Source of the DNA: Dyella dinghuensis
GTDB lineage: Bacteria; Pseudomonadota; Gammaproteobacteria; Xanthomonadales; Rhodanobacteraceae
DNA length: 64,000 nt
Direction: 5' to 3'
NCBI RefSeq assembly: GCF_003977615.1
Contig: NZ_RYZR01000007.1
Span: 186,001-250,000, forward strand
In this document: positions 18,829 through 28,718 of the stretch, in pieces
Position numbering within the stretch: the stretch's first letter is position 1
Layout of the letters: every line of letters begins with the position of its first letter
Program-made: the position numbers and the translations under genes
The notes under the pieces: generated by a model
What the model was told of the DNA's origin: nothing
Databases searched by the model: none
Seen by the model: only the letters and a program-made list of their open reading frames with translations

Positions 18829-19121
18829 TAAGGATGCTCTGATGAATTCTGTGCAGGTGGCATGATGTCCAGAAGGCTTGCGGGGTGTGGTGCGCGGCGC
18901 CGGGAAGACTGGCTGTCTTGCCAAGCCGCGCGGCGCAGCCTGCGAGCCTTCTGGACATCACCCCATCCTTTAAGTTCAGCATGTTGGGGCCGGCTTTATC
19001 CGTTCGCATCCCTTCGGTCCATCGTCTCGACAGACGGCCAGTCTGCCTTCGCCGATGGTCCTGTGGGCTGCGAACGGATAAAACCGGTGACACCTGCACA
19101 GAATTCATCAGAGCATCCTTA
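18829..19121. repeat. 293-bp pseudo-symmetric twin-hairpin element in the bamD-rluD gap
   Basis: Outer arms 18829-18859 and 19091-19121 are a perfect 31-bp inverted repeat. Inside, each separated from its arm by 3 bases, lie two hairpins of exactly 98 nt: A (18863-18960) and B (18990-19087), around a 29-nt centre that itself has CCCCA/TGGGG ends. A pairs over 16 perfect outer bases (TGATGTCCAGAAGGCT), B over 18 of 19 (CCGGCTTTATCCGTTCGCA). Their stems are unrelated in sequence, but both carry AGACTGGC(T/C)GTCT at the tip, at the same offset (44-56) when B is read on the opposite strand. The whole 360-base bamD-rluD gap has no coding potential. No flanking target duplication was seen. Confidence 0.9.
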
Positions 19122-19124
19122 AGC

Positions 19125-20099
19125 ATGACCACCATTCGTCACGAGGCAATCGTCCCCTTGTCGGCCGCAGGTCGGAGGTTCGACCAGGCATTGGCCGAGA
19201 TGTTCCCGGATTACTCCCGTTCCCGCCTGACGTCCTGGGTGAAGGACGGCGCGGTGACGCTGGACGGGGCCCCGGCCGCGCCACGCCATCTGCTGCGCGG
19301 GGGCGAGAAAGTGCAGCTGGAGGTGGAACTTGAGACCGAGGTGGCCAGCGCGCCGGAGGCGATCGCGCTGGATATCGTCTACGAGGACCCGCACCTGCTG
19401 GTGATGAACAAACCGGCTGGGCTCGTCGTGCACCCCGGTGCCGGCAACCCGGCGGGCACCGTGCTCAACGCGTTGCTGCATCACGACCCGAAGCTGGCGG
19501 AGCTCCCGCGCGGCGGCATCGTCCATCGACTGGACAAGGAGACCTCGGGCCTGATGGTGGTGGCGAAAACACTGGCGACCCACACGGCGCTGGTCGCGAT
19601 GCTGTCCCGGCACGACGTGGAACGGCAGTACGAGGCCATCGTGCTCGGCACGATGATCGCCGGCGGCACCATCGACGCGCCGATCGGCCGCCATATGGGC
19701 GATCGGCTGCGGCAGGCGGTGCGCGACGAAGAAGACGGCAAGCACGCCGTCACGCACTATCGTCTGCGCGAGCGTTTCCGTGCGCACATGCTTCTTCAGT
19801 GCAACCTCGAAACGGGGCGCACGCACCAGATCCGCGTCCATCTGTCGCACATCGGCCATCCGCTGATCGGCGATCCCCTCTACGGCGGCGGACTGAAGCT
19901 GCCCAAGCGCGCAACGCCGGAACTGGTTGCCGCGTTGCGCGGTTTCCGCCGACAGGCGCTGCACGCGGAGCGCTTGGCGTTCGAGCATCCCGTGACCGGC
20001 GAGCCGATGAGTTTCCAGGTACCGCGTCCGGCCGATATGGATGCGTTGATCGCGGCACTTCGCGAAGATCTTGCGGTCAATGGCCCGGACGATCATTGA
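19125..20099 (+). CDS. rluD: 23S rRNA pseudouridine synthase RluD
   Basis: This 324-residue protein has an N-terminal S4 RNA-binding domain ([19 protein letters not shown]) and a pseudouridine synthase domain with the catalytic motif HRLDKETSG (Asp137), followed by [10 protein letters not shown]. It modifies helix 69 of 23S rRNA at positions equivalent to 1911, 1915 and 1917 in E. coli. The ATG at 19125 matches the usual N-terminal length but has no visible Shine-Dalgarno: it begins 3 bases after the inverted repeat element, whose right arm would be its 5' leader. Confidence 0.96.
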   Translation: MTTIRHEAIVPLSAAGRRFDQALAEMFPDYSRSRLTSWVKDGAVTLDGAPAAPRHLLRGGEKVQLEVELETEVASAPEAIALDIVYEDPHLLVMNKPAGLVVHPGAGNPAGTVLNALLHHDPKLAELPRGGIVHRLDKETSGLMVVAKTLATHTALVAMLSRHDVERQYEAIVLGTMIAGGTIDAPIGRHMGDRLRQAVRDEEDGKHAVTHYRLRERFRAHMLLQCNLETGRTHQIRVHLSHIGHPLIGDPLYGGGLKLPKRATPELVAALRGFRRQALHAERLAFEHPVTGEPMSFQVPRPADMDALIAALREDLAVNGPDDH

Positions 20100-20121
20100 C
20101 CTCGCGATCATTAATCCAACG

Positions 20122-20880
20122 ATGGTGCCGATGAACGACGCATGGATCTTCCCCGATTGGCCTGCGCCGAGCCGCGTGCATGCGGCCGTGACCACGCGTC
20201 ATGGCCCGGGCATTTCGCAGGCACCTTTCGAGCGTTTCAACCTCGGCTTGCGCAGTGGGGATGACGAACAAGCCGTGCGCAGCAATCGCAGCGCCCTGCG
20301 CCAGTCGCTGGATCTTCCCGCCGACCCCCGCTGGCTGCGGCAAGTGCACGGCACGGTCGCGGCGGAATTGGGGCCGCTGCCCAGCCGGGAAGAACCCGAG
20401 GCCGACGCCGCGGTATCGCGTGTGCCCGGCACGGTGCTGGCGATCCTCACGGCCGACTGTCTGCCCGTTTTGTTCTGCGCGGATGATGGCAACACCATCG
20501 GCGCTGCCCATGCCGGCTGGCGCGGACTGGCCGCCGGTGTGCTTGAGCAGACCATCGAGCAGATGCAGCGCCCGGCGTGCAAATTGATGGCGTGGATGGG
20601 GCCCTGTATCGGGGCCACGTCTTATGAAGTGGGCGATGAAGTCCGAAAGACCTTCATCGAACAAAACGCCGCGGCGAGTGACGCGTTCGTCGCGACGCGT
20701 CCGGGCCATTGGCAATGCGATTTGGCGGTACTGGCAAAACAGCGTCTTACCGCTGCCGGCATCACCCGTATCCACGGCGGCGGTTTCGACACCCGCACCG
20801 ACGAGCGCTTTTACTCCTATCGCGGCGAGGGCGCCCGCAGCGGCCGTTTTGCCAGCCTGATCTGGCTCGCCCAGAGCTAA
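20122..20880 (+). CDS. pgeF: Laccase-domain protein PgeF (YfiH), peptidoglycan editing
   Basis: This protein of about 252 residues belongs to the YfiH/PgeF family, with the metal-site motifs LTADCLPVLFC and HAGWRGLAAGV and the pattern MGPCIGATSYEVGDEV. Family members clear misincorporated L-Ser from peptidoglycan precursors; older names call them multicopper polyphenol oxidases. It follows rluD closely, an arrangement common in gammaproteobacteria. The start is uncertain: ATG codons at 20122 and 20131 are both possible and neither has a good ribosome site. Confidence 0.92.
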   Translation: MVPMNDAWIFPDWPAPSRVHAAVTTRHGPGISQAPFERFNLGLRSGDDEQAVRSNRSALRQSLDLPADPRWLRQVHGTVAAELGPLPSREEPEADAAVSRVPGTVLAILTADCLPVLFCADDGNTIGAAHAGWRGLAAGVLEQTIEQMQRPACKLMAWMGPCIGATSYEVGDEVRKTFIEQNAAASDAFVATRPGHWQCDLAVLAKQRLTAAGITRIHGGGFDTRTDERFYSYRGEGARSGRFASLIWLAQS

Positions 20881-20934
20881 AGTGCGGTCCCCTGCTATTG
20901 GCTGAAGCCATGCCGGGGTGCATCCTAGCCGTCG

Positions 20935-20962
20935 CTTGAATCAACCCGCGCTGTCCGCATCT
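20935..20962 (+). promoter_or_regulatory. Predicted sigma-32 heat-shock promoter of clpB
   Basis: CTTGAAT (20935-20941) and CCGCATCT (20955-20962) lie 13 bases apart, close to the sigma-32 pattern CTTGAAA-N11-16-CCCCATNT, and about 50 bases before the clpB start. The position just ahead of a chaperone gene supports it. Confidence 0.65.
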
Positions 20963-21010
20963 CTTCGGGCAGTGGCGGCGTGTCCGCCAAACCTTTTTGG
21001 GGATACTCCG

Positions 21011-23593
21011 ATGCGAATGGACAAACTCACATCGCGTTTCCAGCAAGCGCTTGCCGATGCCCAGTCATTGGCCGTGGGACGCGACAACAACATGCTCGAG
21101 CCGGTGCACGTGATGGCAGCGCTGCTCGATCAGCAAGGCGGCTCGACCGGGCCGCTGCTCACCCAGGCTCAGGTGAACGTTCCGGCCCTGCGCCAGCGCG
21201 TGAATGAATTGCTTGAGCGGCTGCCCAAAGTCAGCGGGCAGGAAGGCAATATCCATGCGGGCAACGAGCTGACGCGGTTGCTCAATCTCACCGACAAACT
21301 CGCACAGCAGCGCGGCGATCAATTCATCGCGAGCGAGCTTTTCGTGCTCGCTGCGCTGGAAGACAAAGGCGAAGTCGGCGCTGCGCTGAAAGCCGCTGGC
21401 GCCACCAAGCAGCATCTTGAAGCGGCGATCGAAAAACTGCGCGGCGGTGAAAAAGTGCAGAGCGAAAATGCCGAAGAGCAGCGTCAGGCGCTGGAAAAAT
21501 ACTGCGTCGATCTGACCGCGCGCGCGGAAAGCGGCAAGCTCGATCCCGTGATCGGCCGCGATGAAGAGATCCGCCGCACGATTCAGGTGCTGCAACGTCG
21601 CACCAAGAACAACCCCGTGCTGATCGGCGAACCCGGCGTGGGCAAGACGGCGATTGTGGAAGGCCTCGCGCAGCGCATCGTCAAAGGCGAAGTGCCCGAA
21701 GGCTTGCGCGATCGCCGCGTGCTTGCGCTCGACATGGGTGCGTTGATCGCCGGCGCCAAATTCCGCGGCGAATTTGAAGAGCGTTTGAAGGCCGTGCTCA
21801 ATGACCTGGCCAAGAACGAAGGCCAGATCATCCTGTTTATCGACGAACTGCACACGATGGTCGGCGCCGGCAAAGCCGATGGTGCGATGGACGCAGGCAA
21901 CATGCTCAAGCCTGCGCTGGCGCGCGGTGAGCTGCATTGCATCGGCGCGACCACGCTCGACGAATATCGCAAATACATTGAGAAAGATGCCGCGCTGGAG
22001 CGTCGCTTCCAGAAAGTGTTCGTGGGCGAGCCGAGCGTGGAAGATACGATTGCGATTCTGCGCGGCCTGAAGGAACGCTACGCCGTGCACCATGGCGTGG
22101 AAATCACCGATCCCGCCATCGTCGCTGCCGCCACGCTTTCCAATCGCTACATCACCGATCGTCAGTTGCCGGACAAGGCCATCGATTTGATGGACGAGGC
22201 GGCCTCGCGCATCCGTATGGAGATCGACTCCAAGCCGGAAGAGCTGGATCGCCTGGAGCGTCGCCTGATTCAATTGAAGATTCAGCGCGAGATGCTGAAG
22301 AAGGAAAAAGACGAGGCATCGAAAAAGCGTCTCGCGGATCTCGAAACCGATATCAGCAAGCTCGAGCGCGAATTTTCCGATCTCAACGAAATCTGGAAAT
22401 CGGAAAAAGCCGCGCTGCAGGGCGCGACCAAGGTCAAGGAGCAGATCGAGCAGGCGCGGCTTGAACTCGAAGCGGCGCAGCGTCGGCAGGATTACGCAAA
22501 GATGAGCGAAATCCAGTACGGCAAGTTGCCGGAGCTGGAAAAGCAGCTCGCGGTAGCACAGGCGGCCGAGACGCAAGAGTTCAAGCTCGTGCAGGATCGC
22601 GTGACCGAAGAAGAAATCGCCGAGGTCGTTTCGCGCTGGACCGGTATTCCTGTCACCAAGATGCTGGAAGGCGAGCGCGACAAGTTGCTGAACATGGAAT
22701 CGGCGTTGCACAAGCGCGTGGTCGGTCAGGACGAAGCGGTGCGCGCGGTATCCGATGCCATTCGCCGTGCGCGTGCGGGTCTTTCCGATCCGAATCGTCC
22801 CTACGGTTCGTTCCTGTTCCTCGGCCCCACGGGCGTCGGCAAGACGGAACTGTGCAAAGCGCTGGCAGAATTCCTGTTCGACACGCAGGATGCAATGGTG
22901 CGCATCGACATGAGCGAGTTCATGGAGAAACATTCCGTGAGCCGTCTGATCGGTGCACCTCCGGGTTACGTGGGTTACGAAGAAGGCGGTTACCTCACCG
23001 AAGCGGTGCGTCGTCGCCCGTACAGCGTGATCCTGCTGGACGAAGTGGAGAAGGCGCATCCGGATGTGTTCAACATCTTGTTGCAGGTGCTCGACGATGG
23101 TCGCCTGACCGATGGTCAAGGCCGCACGGTGGATTTCCGCAACACCGTCATCGTGATGACGTCGAATCTCGGCTCGCAGTTGATCCAGGAACAGGCTGGC
23201 GATTCCGAGGCCGATTACATGCAGATGAAGGCGTCCGTACTTGGTGTGGTGCAGGCGCACTTCCGCCCGGAATTCATCAATCGTCTGGATGAGCTGGTGG
23301 TGTTCCGTCCGTTGCAGAAGACGCAGATCCGTTCCATCGCCAAGATTCAGCTCGCCTATTTGGAGAAGCGTTTGGCGGAGCGTCACTTGAAGCTGGAAAT
23401 TGGCGACAAGGCGCTGGATCTGTTGGGCAACGTCGGGTTCGATCCGGTGTACGGTGCGCGTCCGCTGAAGCGTGCGATTCAGCAGCAGCTGGAAAATCCG
23501 TTGGCGAAGGAAATACTGGAAGGACGCTTTGCTCCTGGCGCGACCATTGTGGTCGAGGCGGAGCATGGGCATTTGAGCTTCCATCAGCGCTGA
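21011..23593 (+). CDS. clpB: ATP-dependent disaggregase ClpB
   Basis: The 860-residue Hsp100 protein begins [18 protein letters not shown], with an N-terminal Clp repeat domain, first AAA+ module (GEPGVGKT, then LFIDELH), the coiled-coil middle domain that distinguishes ClpB (about 400-530) and a second AAA+ module ([23 protein letters not shown]). With DnaK it rescues aggregated proteins. GGGGA lies 8 bases before the ATG at 21011. A heat-shock promoter is predicted just upstream. Confidence 0.98.
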   Translation: MRMDKLTSRFQQALADAQSLAVGRDNNMLEPVHVMAALLDQQGGSTGPLLTQAQVNVPALRQRVNELLERLPKVSGQEGNIHAGNELTRLLNLTDKLAQQRGDQFIASELFVLAALEDKGEVGAALKAAGATKQHLEAAIEKLRGGEKVQSENAEEQRQALEKYCVDLTARAESGKLDPVIGRDEEIRRTIQVLQRRTKNNPVLIGEPGVGKTAIVEGLAQRIVKGEVPEGLRDRRVLALDMGALIAGAKFRGEFEERLKAVLNDLAKNEGQIILFIDELHTMVGAGKADGAMDAGNMLKPALARGELHCIGATTLDEYRKYIEKDAALERRFQKVFVGEPSVEDTIAILRGLKERYAVHHGVEITDPAIVAAATLSNRYITDRQLPDKAIDLMDEAASRIRMEIDSKPEELDRLERRLIQLKIQREMLKKEKDEASKKRLADLETDISKLEREFSDLNEIWKSEKAALQGATKVKEQIEQARLELEAAQRRQDYAKMSEIQYGKLPELEKQLAVAQAAETQEFKLVQDRVTEEEIAEVVSRWTGIPVTKMLEGERDKLLNMESALHKRVVGQDEAVRAVSDAIRRARAGLSDPNRPYGSFLFLGPTGVGKTELCKALAEFLFDTQDAMVRIDMSEFMEKHSVSRLIGAPPGYVGYEEGGYLTEAVRRRPYSVILLDEVEKAHPDVFNILLQVLDDGRLTDGQGRTVDFRNTVIVMTSNLGSQLIQEQAGDSEADYMQMKASVLGVVQAHFRPEFINRLDELVVFRPLQKTQIRSIAKIQLAYLEKRLAERHLKLEIGDKALDLLGNVGFDPVYGARPLKRAIQQQLENPLAKEILEGRFAPGATIVVEAEHGHLSFHQR

Positions 23594-23663
23594 GCGTGCA
23601 TCCCTTCTCTCTCTGGGAGAACGCGGGGAGAGCACATGGATGTGCTCGGCTTTGAGGAGCGAG

Positions 23664-23766
23664 GAAGGTGCCCGAAGGGCGGATGAGGGTGCGAGCGAAG
23701 CGCGGTACTCAATTCCTGCACAAGACTCGTACCCTCACCCCAACCCCTCTCCCGGAGGGAGAGGGG
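23664..23766. repeat. Composite dispersed repeat, copy 1
   Basis: The 190-base gap after clpB holds GAAGGTGCC..GGCGGATGAGGGTGCGAG and then ACCCTCACCCCAACCCCTCT with the hairpin CTCTCCCGGAGGGAGAG. The same two modules occur in inverse orientation after aspS (39697-39815), so this is a mobile or amplified extragenic repeat. Confidence 0.8.
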
Positions 23767-23784
23767 CTATAGGCAACCGCAAGT

Positions 23785-25875
23785 TCAGTTTGTATGCGGC
23801 CCTTCCGTCATGCTGGCCAAACCGTTCTCCATATGCCCGCAAAGGCGTCGTGACCAGCTGCTGAGACCGGACACCGTCGCGTTGAGGTCATACCAGTTGT
23901 TGCTGCTGCTGAGATTCCATGTATCGCTCACGCTGCCGTTTGCAGGCACGGTGTAGGTGCGCACATCCGAAGCGTTGTAACCGTTGGTCACCGTCATCGT
24001 GCAAGGGCTGGTGCCGGTATTGCTCATCTTCAATTCGACCGTGCCGGCGCTGGCGTTATACGTGATCGCCGTTTCCGGCATCACCGATGCAGGCTCGGCA
24101 CTCCCTTGATAGTGGCGCATGAAGCCATTCGGGCCATGCACTTCCAGCGCATAAATCGCACCGCTGAACACGCTGCCGTTCCAGTAATCGGAAACGCTAT
24201 CGCTGGCGCCGACGGTATACGTCCACGGGCCGGTGTAACTGCTGCGGTTGTAGCAGTAGACCTGGAATACCGCACCCACCGTGCCGTTGTTGATGAAATT
24301 GATATCGAACTGGTTTGCGGAGGTGTTGATGCTGCCTTGCGCATCCAGAACGTAAGGCAATGGACAGGCCGGGCAGACGCCCGCTGCGCCGGTCGGCATG
24401 ACTTGCGTCTTGGGCACCGTCGGCGCTGGGTTGTCATCGCATTCCGTGGTGGATGTCGCGACATACGTGGAGGTCGAAGGCAGGCTTGGCCACGTCGTAT
24501 TGGTGCCGCTGAAATTGAACGCCGAGAGCAGATTGCCGCATACCGCGCGACGCCACGCGCTGATGTTGGGTTCGGTCACGCCCGTTACCTGCTCAAGGAA
24601 CATCAGCACCGAGGTGTGATCGAACAGCTGCGAGCAAACCTGTGGACTGCCGCTCACGGGTGAAACCGTCCACGGCGAAACGATGATCATCGGTACGCGG
24701 TAACCCAAACCGATCGGCGAGGAACTGATGGTGCCGCCGCTTTCGTTGACGGTGGTGAGCTCACCCGACGTGCTGACGGTGGAGGTGCCTCCGGTAATGG
24801 CGGATGGCGGGCAAGGCGACGGCATGTGATCGAAGAAGCCGCCGTTTTCGTCGTAATTGAGAATGAAGACAGTGTTGGCGTAAACGGCCGGATTGGAGGC
24901 CAGCGCTGCGAGCAGCTGCGCGGTGAGATTTTCGCCGTCCGGCGGCTGATAGTCCGGATGCTCCGACAACGTACTGGGCGCGACGATCCACGACACCGCG
25001 GGCAGCGTATTGTTGGTGACGTCGTTCTGGAACGCGGTGACGATGTTCGACACCGTCGCTACACCGTTGGTGTACAACGGCGAACTTTCAGACGCGTTCA
25101 TGAAGTTCTGGAACCACTCCAAGGGGTTGTCCTCGAAGTTGTCCTCTTCCTGATAGACCTTCCAGCTGATGCCCGCATCCTGCAGTCGTTCGGCGTAGGT
25201 GGTCCAGGTCAGGCCCGCGCTTGGCTGCGTATCGTCGAGCTGCACCGGCGTGTAATCCACCGACAAACCATTGCTGCCGGTAAACAGGAACAAGCGATTG
25301 GGGTTGGTGTCGGTTAGCGTGGAGCAGAAGTAGTTGTCGCAGATGGTGAAGTTTTCGGCCAGCGCGTAATAGAAGGGCAGGTCGCTGCTGTTGTAGAAAC
25401 CCATGCCCATGCCCGCCGTACGCGAGGTGTTCCAGGCATTGAACTTGCCGCCGTTGTTGATCGCCAGGTCGTCGGTGTAGCCAAACGCCGATGCATTGAC
25501 GCAGGTGGAGCTGGTCGTTGCCATCGGCATGTGGAACGGCAGCATGTATTTCGTGGTCGGACTGGACGTGCTGGTGGGTTGATACCACACGCTGTTTCCG
25601 GTCGACGTGCTGCTGGGCAATGGATGCGGCACCGGGTCGTTGAAACCGCGCACACCGGCCAGACTGCCGAAGTAATGATCGAACGAGCGGTTCTCCTGCA
25701 TGAAAATCACAACGTGTTTCACGCTACTGATGCTGCCGCCGCTCGACGTGGCTGCCGATGCAGCCATCGCCTGACGGATAGCGGGCGGCAACATCGATAG
25801 CGCAGTAAGCCCTCCGGCCGCGCCTGCCGTCATTTTCAGGAACCGCCGCCGCTTGATATCGTCGATCTCGCTCAT
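23785..25875 (-). CDS. Tat-exported phospholipase C, phosphocholine-specific type
   Basis: The 696-residue protein has a twin-arginine signal (IKRRRFLKMTAGAAGG) and then the phosphoesterase domain starting VKHVVIFMQENRSFDHYFG, the hallmark of bacterial non-haemolytic/haemolytic phospholipase C and related acid phosphatases. The C-terminal part contains two repeated beta domains (from about 505) as in PlcN/PlcH. It would hydrolyse phospholipids outside the cytoplasm, releasing phosphocholine and diacylglycerol; exact head-group preference cannot be read. GGGGAGA precedes the ATG. It stands alone, with a terminator of the next upstream gene behind it. Confidence 0.92.
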   Translation of the reverse strand: MSEIDDIKRRRFLKMTAGAAGGLTALSMLPPAIRQAMAASAATSSGGSISSVKHVVIFMQENRSFDHYFGSLAGVRGFNDPVPHPLPSSTSTGNSVWYQPTSTSSPTTKYMLPFHMPMATTSSTCVNASAFGYTDDLAINNGGKFNAWNTSRTAGMGMGFYNSSDLPFYYALAENFTICDNYFCSTLTDTNPNRLFLFTGSNGLSVDYTPVQLDDTQPSAGLTWTTYAERLQDAGISWKVYQEEDNFEDNPLEWFQNFMNASESSPLYTNGVATVSNIVTAFQNDVTNNTLPAVSWIVAPSTLSEHPDYQPPDGENLTAQLLAALASNPAVYANTVFILNYDENGGFFDHMPSPCPPSAITGGTSTVSTSGELTTVNESGGTISSSPIGLGYRVPMIIVSPWTVSPVSGSPQVCSQLFDHTSVLMFLEQVTGVTEPNISAWRRAVCGNLLSAFNFSGTNTTWPSLPSTSTYVATSTTECDDNPAPTVPKTQVMPTGAAGVCPACPLPYVLDAQGSINTSANQFDINFINNGTVGAVFQVYCYNRSSYTGPWTYTVGASDSVSDYWNGSVFSGAIYALEVHGPNGFMRHYQGSAEPASVMPETAITYNASAGTVELKMSNTGTSPCTMTVTNGYNASDVRTYTVPANGSVSDTWNLSSSNNWYDLNATVSGLSSWSRRLCGHMENGLASMTEGPHTN

Positions 25876-26054
25876 GCCGATCTCCCCACGTTATGCCGGC
25901 CCACGCCGGCCCACGCATAGCTCAACGCGAAGCTGTTGCAGCGGCTTGCCAACGGGGGGACAGCTGCCGGACATAAAGTGGATGGGGACGTGCCGCTGTC
26001 TGTTGTCCTCGACAACTCGCGCAGGCATTCACGGCATTTGCACGGACACGATCA

Positions 26055-26082
26055 CAAAAAAAATCCCGGCCGGAGCCGGGAT
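26055..26082 (-). terminator. Rho-independent terminator of the second TonB receptor gene
   Basis: Read on the minus strand, stem ATCCCGGC/GCCGGGAT closes a 4-base loop (26071-26074) and runs into eight T residues. It lies about 40 bases beyond the receptor stop. Confidence 0.92.
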
Positions 26083-26122
26083 GTTCGATGCGATGCATCG
26101 CAGAGGTTGGCAGTGGGTCGAA

Positions 26123-28600
26123 TCACCAGTGATAGATCACTTTGGTGTAATAGTAGCGCCCATTGAAGCCGTCGGGTGAAAATTCTGAATAAGGAATCGT
26201 CCCATTGTTGTTATTCGCGGCGATCACCTTGTCCGGATAACTGTTCGTCGCATTGTCCACGCCCAATGTGAAGGTCCAGTTGTCGAGGTTGTAGCTGCCC
26301 GCAAGATCCAGCACCCACTGCGGACTGAACGTCTGATTGAGCAGATACGTTTCATTGCTGTACGCGGTGAAGCTGCCGTAGCGGGTGAGATTGCCGTTGA
26401 ACACCCAATGGCCGAGTGTGTAGTTCTCGTTGAAGATGAGTTTGCTGCGCGGCGTGGAGTTGGCCAGCAAGCCCTTCACGTCGCGATAGCTGACGCGTTC
26501 GAGTTGCAGGCCAAGCGCATCCAGCTGCGGCGGATTAGGCTCGACACCGCTCACCTGCGTGCGGTTGTAGTTGTAGCTGATGGTGCTGTTCAGCACGCCG
26601 TCGTTGCCGAAATCGGAGCGGTAGCTGCCCACCAGATCGCCGCCTTGCGTGCGCGTATTCACCGCATTGGTGAAATATTGCGCCGAGCTGTACGCCACGT
26701 CGGTAATGCCGTGGGACGCCAGGTAATCGACCACCACCGGATCGTTCAGGCCGCTTAGCGTGCTGGAAAGCACGATGCGGTTGTAGATCTGAATCTGATA
26801 GATGTCGAAGGTCAGCGTCAGCGCATCGATCGGATTGAACACCGCGCCGATCGTATAGTTGTGCGATTTCTCTGGCCGCAATGCCTGCGCGCCAAGCAAC
26901 TGCGCCACCGGGTTGTCGACGGGCAACAGGCCCGTCTGGTAAATGCCCGGCGCGATGCCCGGGCCGGCGCTGCTGGGCGTCAAATACAGCGAACCGATCT
27001 GCGAGTAATCCTCCTGCGCTAGCGATGGCGCGCGGAAACCCGTGGACGCACTGGCACGCAATGCGAAGCGATCGGTGAAGTCGTAACGTGCTGCCAGCGC
27101 ACCGGAGACGGTATTGCCGAAGTCGTTGTAGTCCTCATGCCGAACCGAGACCGAGGTGCCGAGCTTGTCCGTCAGATTGGTTTCGAGGCTGACGTATTCG
27201 GCGATATCGCTGCGGCTCCACGAACCGGTGTTCACTGGGCTGTAGCCGCTGAAACCCTGCGCACCGCCGCTCACGCCCGAGGTGCCGACGTAATAGGAAC
27301 TCGGATCGCCGGCGCCGATGCTGTACGTGTCGCGCAAATACTCCGCGCCGAACGCGAGCGTGACCGAGTTGGGCAGCCAGCCGACATTGAGATCCTTGGC
27401 GATATCCACATCCACCGCTTGCTGTGCGGCGGACACCGTGCCATCGAAGAATGACGTCGGCGTATATCCGAAGTCGTGGAGAAAGGCGTAGTTCGCGGTG
27501 TTAATAGTGTCCAGCGACACACGATTGCCGCCGTAATTCGCGCTCACGTCCCAACGCCAACCATCCGGCGTCGTGCCGCGCACGCCTGCCACCAACGCCT
27601 GATCGGTGCTGTGCGCTTGCAGGAGCGGTTGGTAGCCATTCGGATAAATCGCGCTGATCGCCGGTGCGATGGCAGACGAATACAGGTACGGATTGCGGTA
27701 AAGCTCATCCGAAATCGCATCCCGCTCGTGATAGCTGCCGAACGCGTAGAACTGCACGTTGTTGGTGATGTCGTATTGCGAGTTCAGAAACAGGTTGTGC
27801 TGGCTCACCGAGGGATCGCCAAACACCTGTTTCTCGCCCAGCTGCGGATAACGCACGTCCGCGCCGCCGTGATTCGTCGGATCCTGATGGCCATCATCCA
27901 CACTGATGCGCAGCCAGCCTTTATCGCCAGCCAGCGGAATGCCGAAATTGGCCGAGCCCAGCCACTGACGTCCGCCACCCTTGTCGTATTGACCGCCGTC
28001 GAGCTCGATCGAACCGCCCTGTGCGCCGTGCTTGAGGATGATGTTGATCACGCCCGCGATCGCATCGGAGCCGTATTGCGCCGACGCGCCGTCGCGCAGC
28101 ACTTCGATGTGATCGATCGCCGATAACGGAATCGTATTGAGATCGACCGGCGCCGAGCCGCGGCCGATGCTGCCATCGGTATTCACCAGCGCACTGGTGT
28201 GCCAGCGCTTGCCATCCACCAGCACCAGTACTTCGTCCGGCGCGAGACCGCGCAGCTGCGCGGGGCGTTGCGAGTCAGTGGTGTCCGTCGCGGCAGGGCG
28301 CGGAAAGTTGAGCGATGGAATCAATCGCGCGAGCGCAGTCGCCAGTTCATTCGTGCCCGTGCTTTGCAGCGCGGTAGCGGGAATCACATCGATCGGCGAG
28401 AGCGATGTGCTGTCCGTGCGGTTCTGCGCGCGGGTACCCGTGACGATCACGGCTTGCAGATTCTTGGGATTGTTGGGCGGGAGAGGGTTTTGCGTGGTGT
28501 CTTGCGCGGCGGCTGGGGAGCCAAGGGCAAGCAGGAGAGCGGTACTCAGGGCAGTCGTGACTGATATCGATATCTTTTTATGCAACGATTTTTTCTTCAT
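26123..28600 (-). CDS. TonB-dependent outer-membrane receptor
   Basis: The complete 825-residue receptor has a signal peptide (about 1-32, ending PAAAQ), a TonB-box-like region (NLQAVIVTGTRAQ), a plug with LRGLAPDEVLVLVDGKRWH and IEVLRDGASAQYGSDAIAGVIN, and a barrel ending in aromatic YHW as needed for outer-membrane insertion. AGGGGAT precedes the ATG. It is divergent from the cobalamin operon, but its own leader shows no riboswitch, so B12 uptake is not implied. Candidate LacI-type sites (28562-28575 and 28705-28718) suggest sugar-responsive control instead. Confidence 0.95.
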   Translation of the reverse strand: MKKKSLHKKISISVTTALSTALLLALGSPAAAQDTTQNPLPPNNPKNLQAVIVTGTRAQNRTDSTSLSPIDVIPATALQSTGTNELATALARLIPSLNFPRPAATDTTDSQRPAQLRGLAPDEVLVLVDGKRWHTSALVNTDGSIGRGSAPVDLNTIPLSAIDHIEVLRDGASAQYGSDAIAGVINIILKHGAQGGSIELDGGQYDKGGGRQWLGSANFGIPLAGDKGWLRISVDDGHQDPTNHGGADVRYPQLGEKQVFGDPSVSQHNLFLNSQYDITNNVQFYAFGSYHERDAISDELYRNPYLYSSAIAPAISAIYPNGYQPLLQAHSTDQALVAGVRGTTPDGWRWDVSANYGGNRVSLDTINTANYAFLHDFGYTPTSFFDGTVSAAQQAVDVDIAKDLNVGWLPNSVTLAFGAEYLRDTYSIGAGDPSSYYVGTSGVSGGAQGFSGYSPVNTGSWSRSDIAEYVSLETNLTDKLGTSVSVRHEDYNDFGNTVSGALAARYDFTDRFALRASASTGFRAPSLAQEDYSQIGSLYLTPSSAGPGIAPGIYQTGLLPVDNPVAQLLGAQALRPEKSHNYTIGAVFNPIDALTLTFDIYQIQIYNRIVLSSTLSGLNDPVVVDYLASHGITDVAYSSAQYFTNAVNTRTQGGDLVGSYRSDFGNDGVLNSTISYNYNRTQVSGVEPNPPQLDALGLQLERVSYRDVKGLLANSTPRSKLIFNENYTLGHWVFNGNLTRYGSFTAYSNETYLLNQTFSPQWVLDLAGSYNLDNWTFTLGVDNATNSYPDKVIAANNNNGTIPYSEFSPDGFNGRYYYTKVIYHW
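28562..28575. promoter_or_regulatory. Candidate operator copy inside the second TonB receptor gene start
   Basis: TGATATCGATATCT matches 13 of 14 bases of the operator at 5582-5595 and lies over codons 9-13 of the receptor gene. Such internal sites can act as a roadblock. The sequence match is certain, the function inferred. Confidence 0.45.
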
Positions 28601-28704
28601 GCGGTATATCCCCTAGCGGACTTTGTTGCTACGCAGCAATTTCAGATTAATGACAGAAGGGCGCGCATATCAAACGAAGTTTGGGCGTCTAAAAGTCCAA
28701 TTAA

Positions 28705-28718
28705 GAATATCGATAACA
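28705..28718. promoter_or_regulatory. Degenerate operator copy upstream of the second TonB receptor
   Basis: GAATATCGATAACA matches the 5582-5595 operator at 11 of 14 positions, including the central TATCGATA core. It lies about 105 bases upstream of the receptor ATG and 143 bases from the internal copy, in the promoter-proximal region. Confidence 0.35.

Noticed and set aside
18829-19121. Interpretation of the twin-hairpin element as an insertion sequence
   Set aside because: It has no coding capacity, no transposase and no visible target-site duplication; a non-autonomous element remains possible.
18829-19121. Interpretation of the element as a retron non-coding RNA
   Set aside because: No reverse transcriptase gene lies nearby, and both neighbours are housekeeping genes.
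21065-23635. Very long open frame (856 codons) on the minus strand opposite clpB
   Set aside because: It mirrors the clpB codons, is rich in Arg, His and Gln, has no recognisable domain, and clpB itself is certain. Such frames are common opposite GC-rich genes.
26123-28600. Idea that this receptor is the B12 receptor BtuB
   Set aside because: It is divergent from the riboswitch, has no riboswitch in its own leader, is larger than BtuB, and carries LacI-type sites instead.
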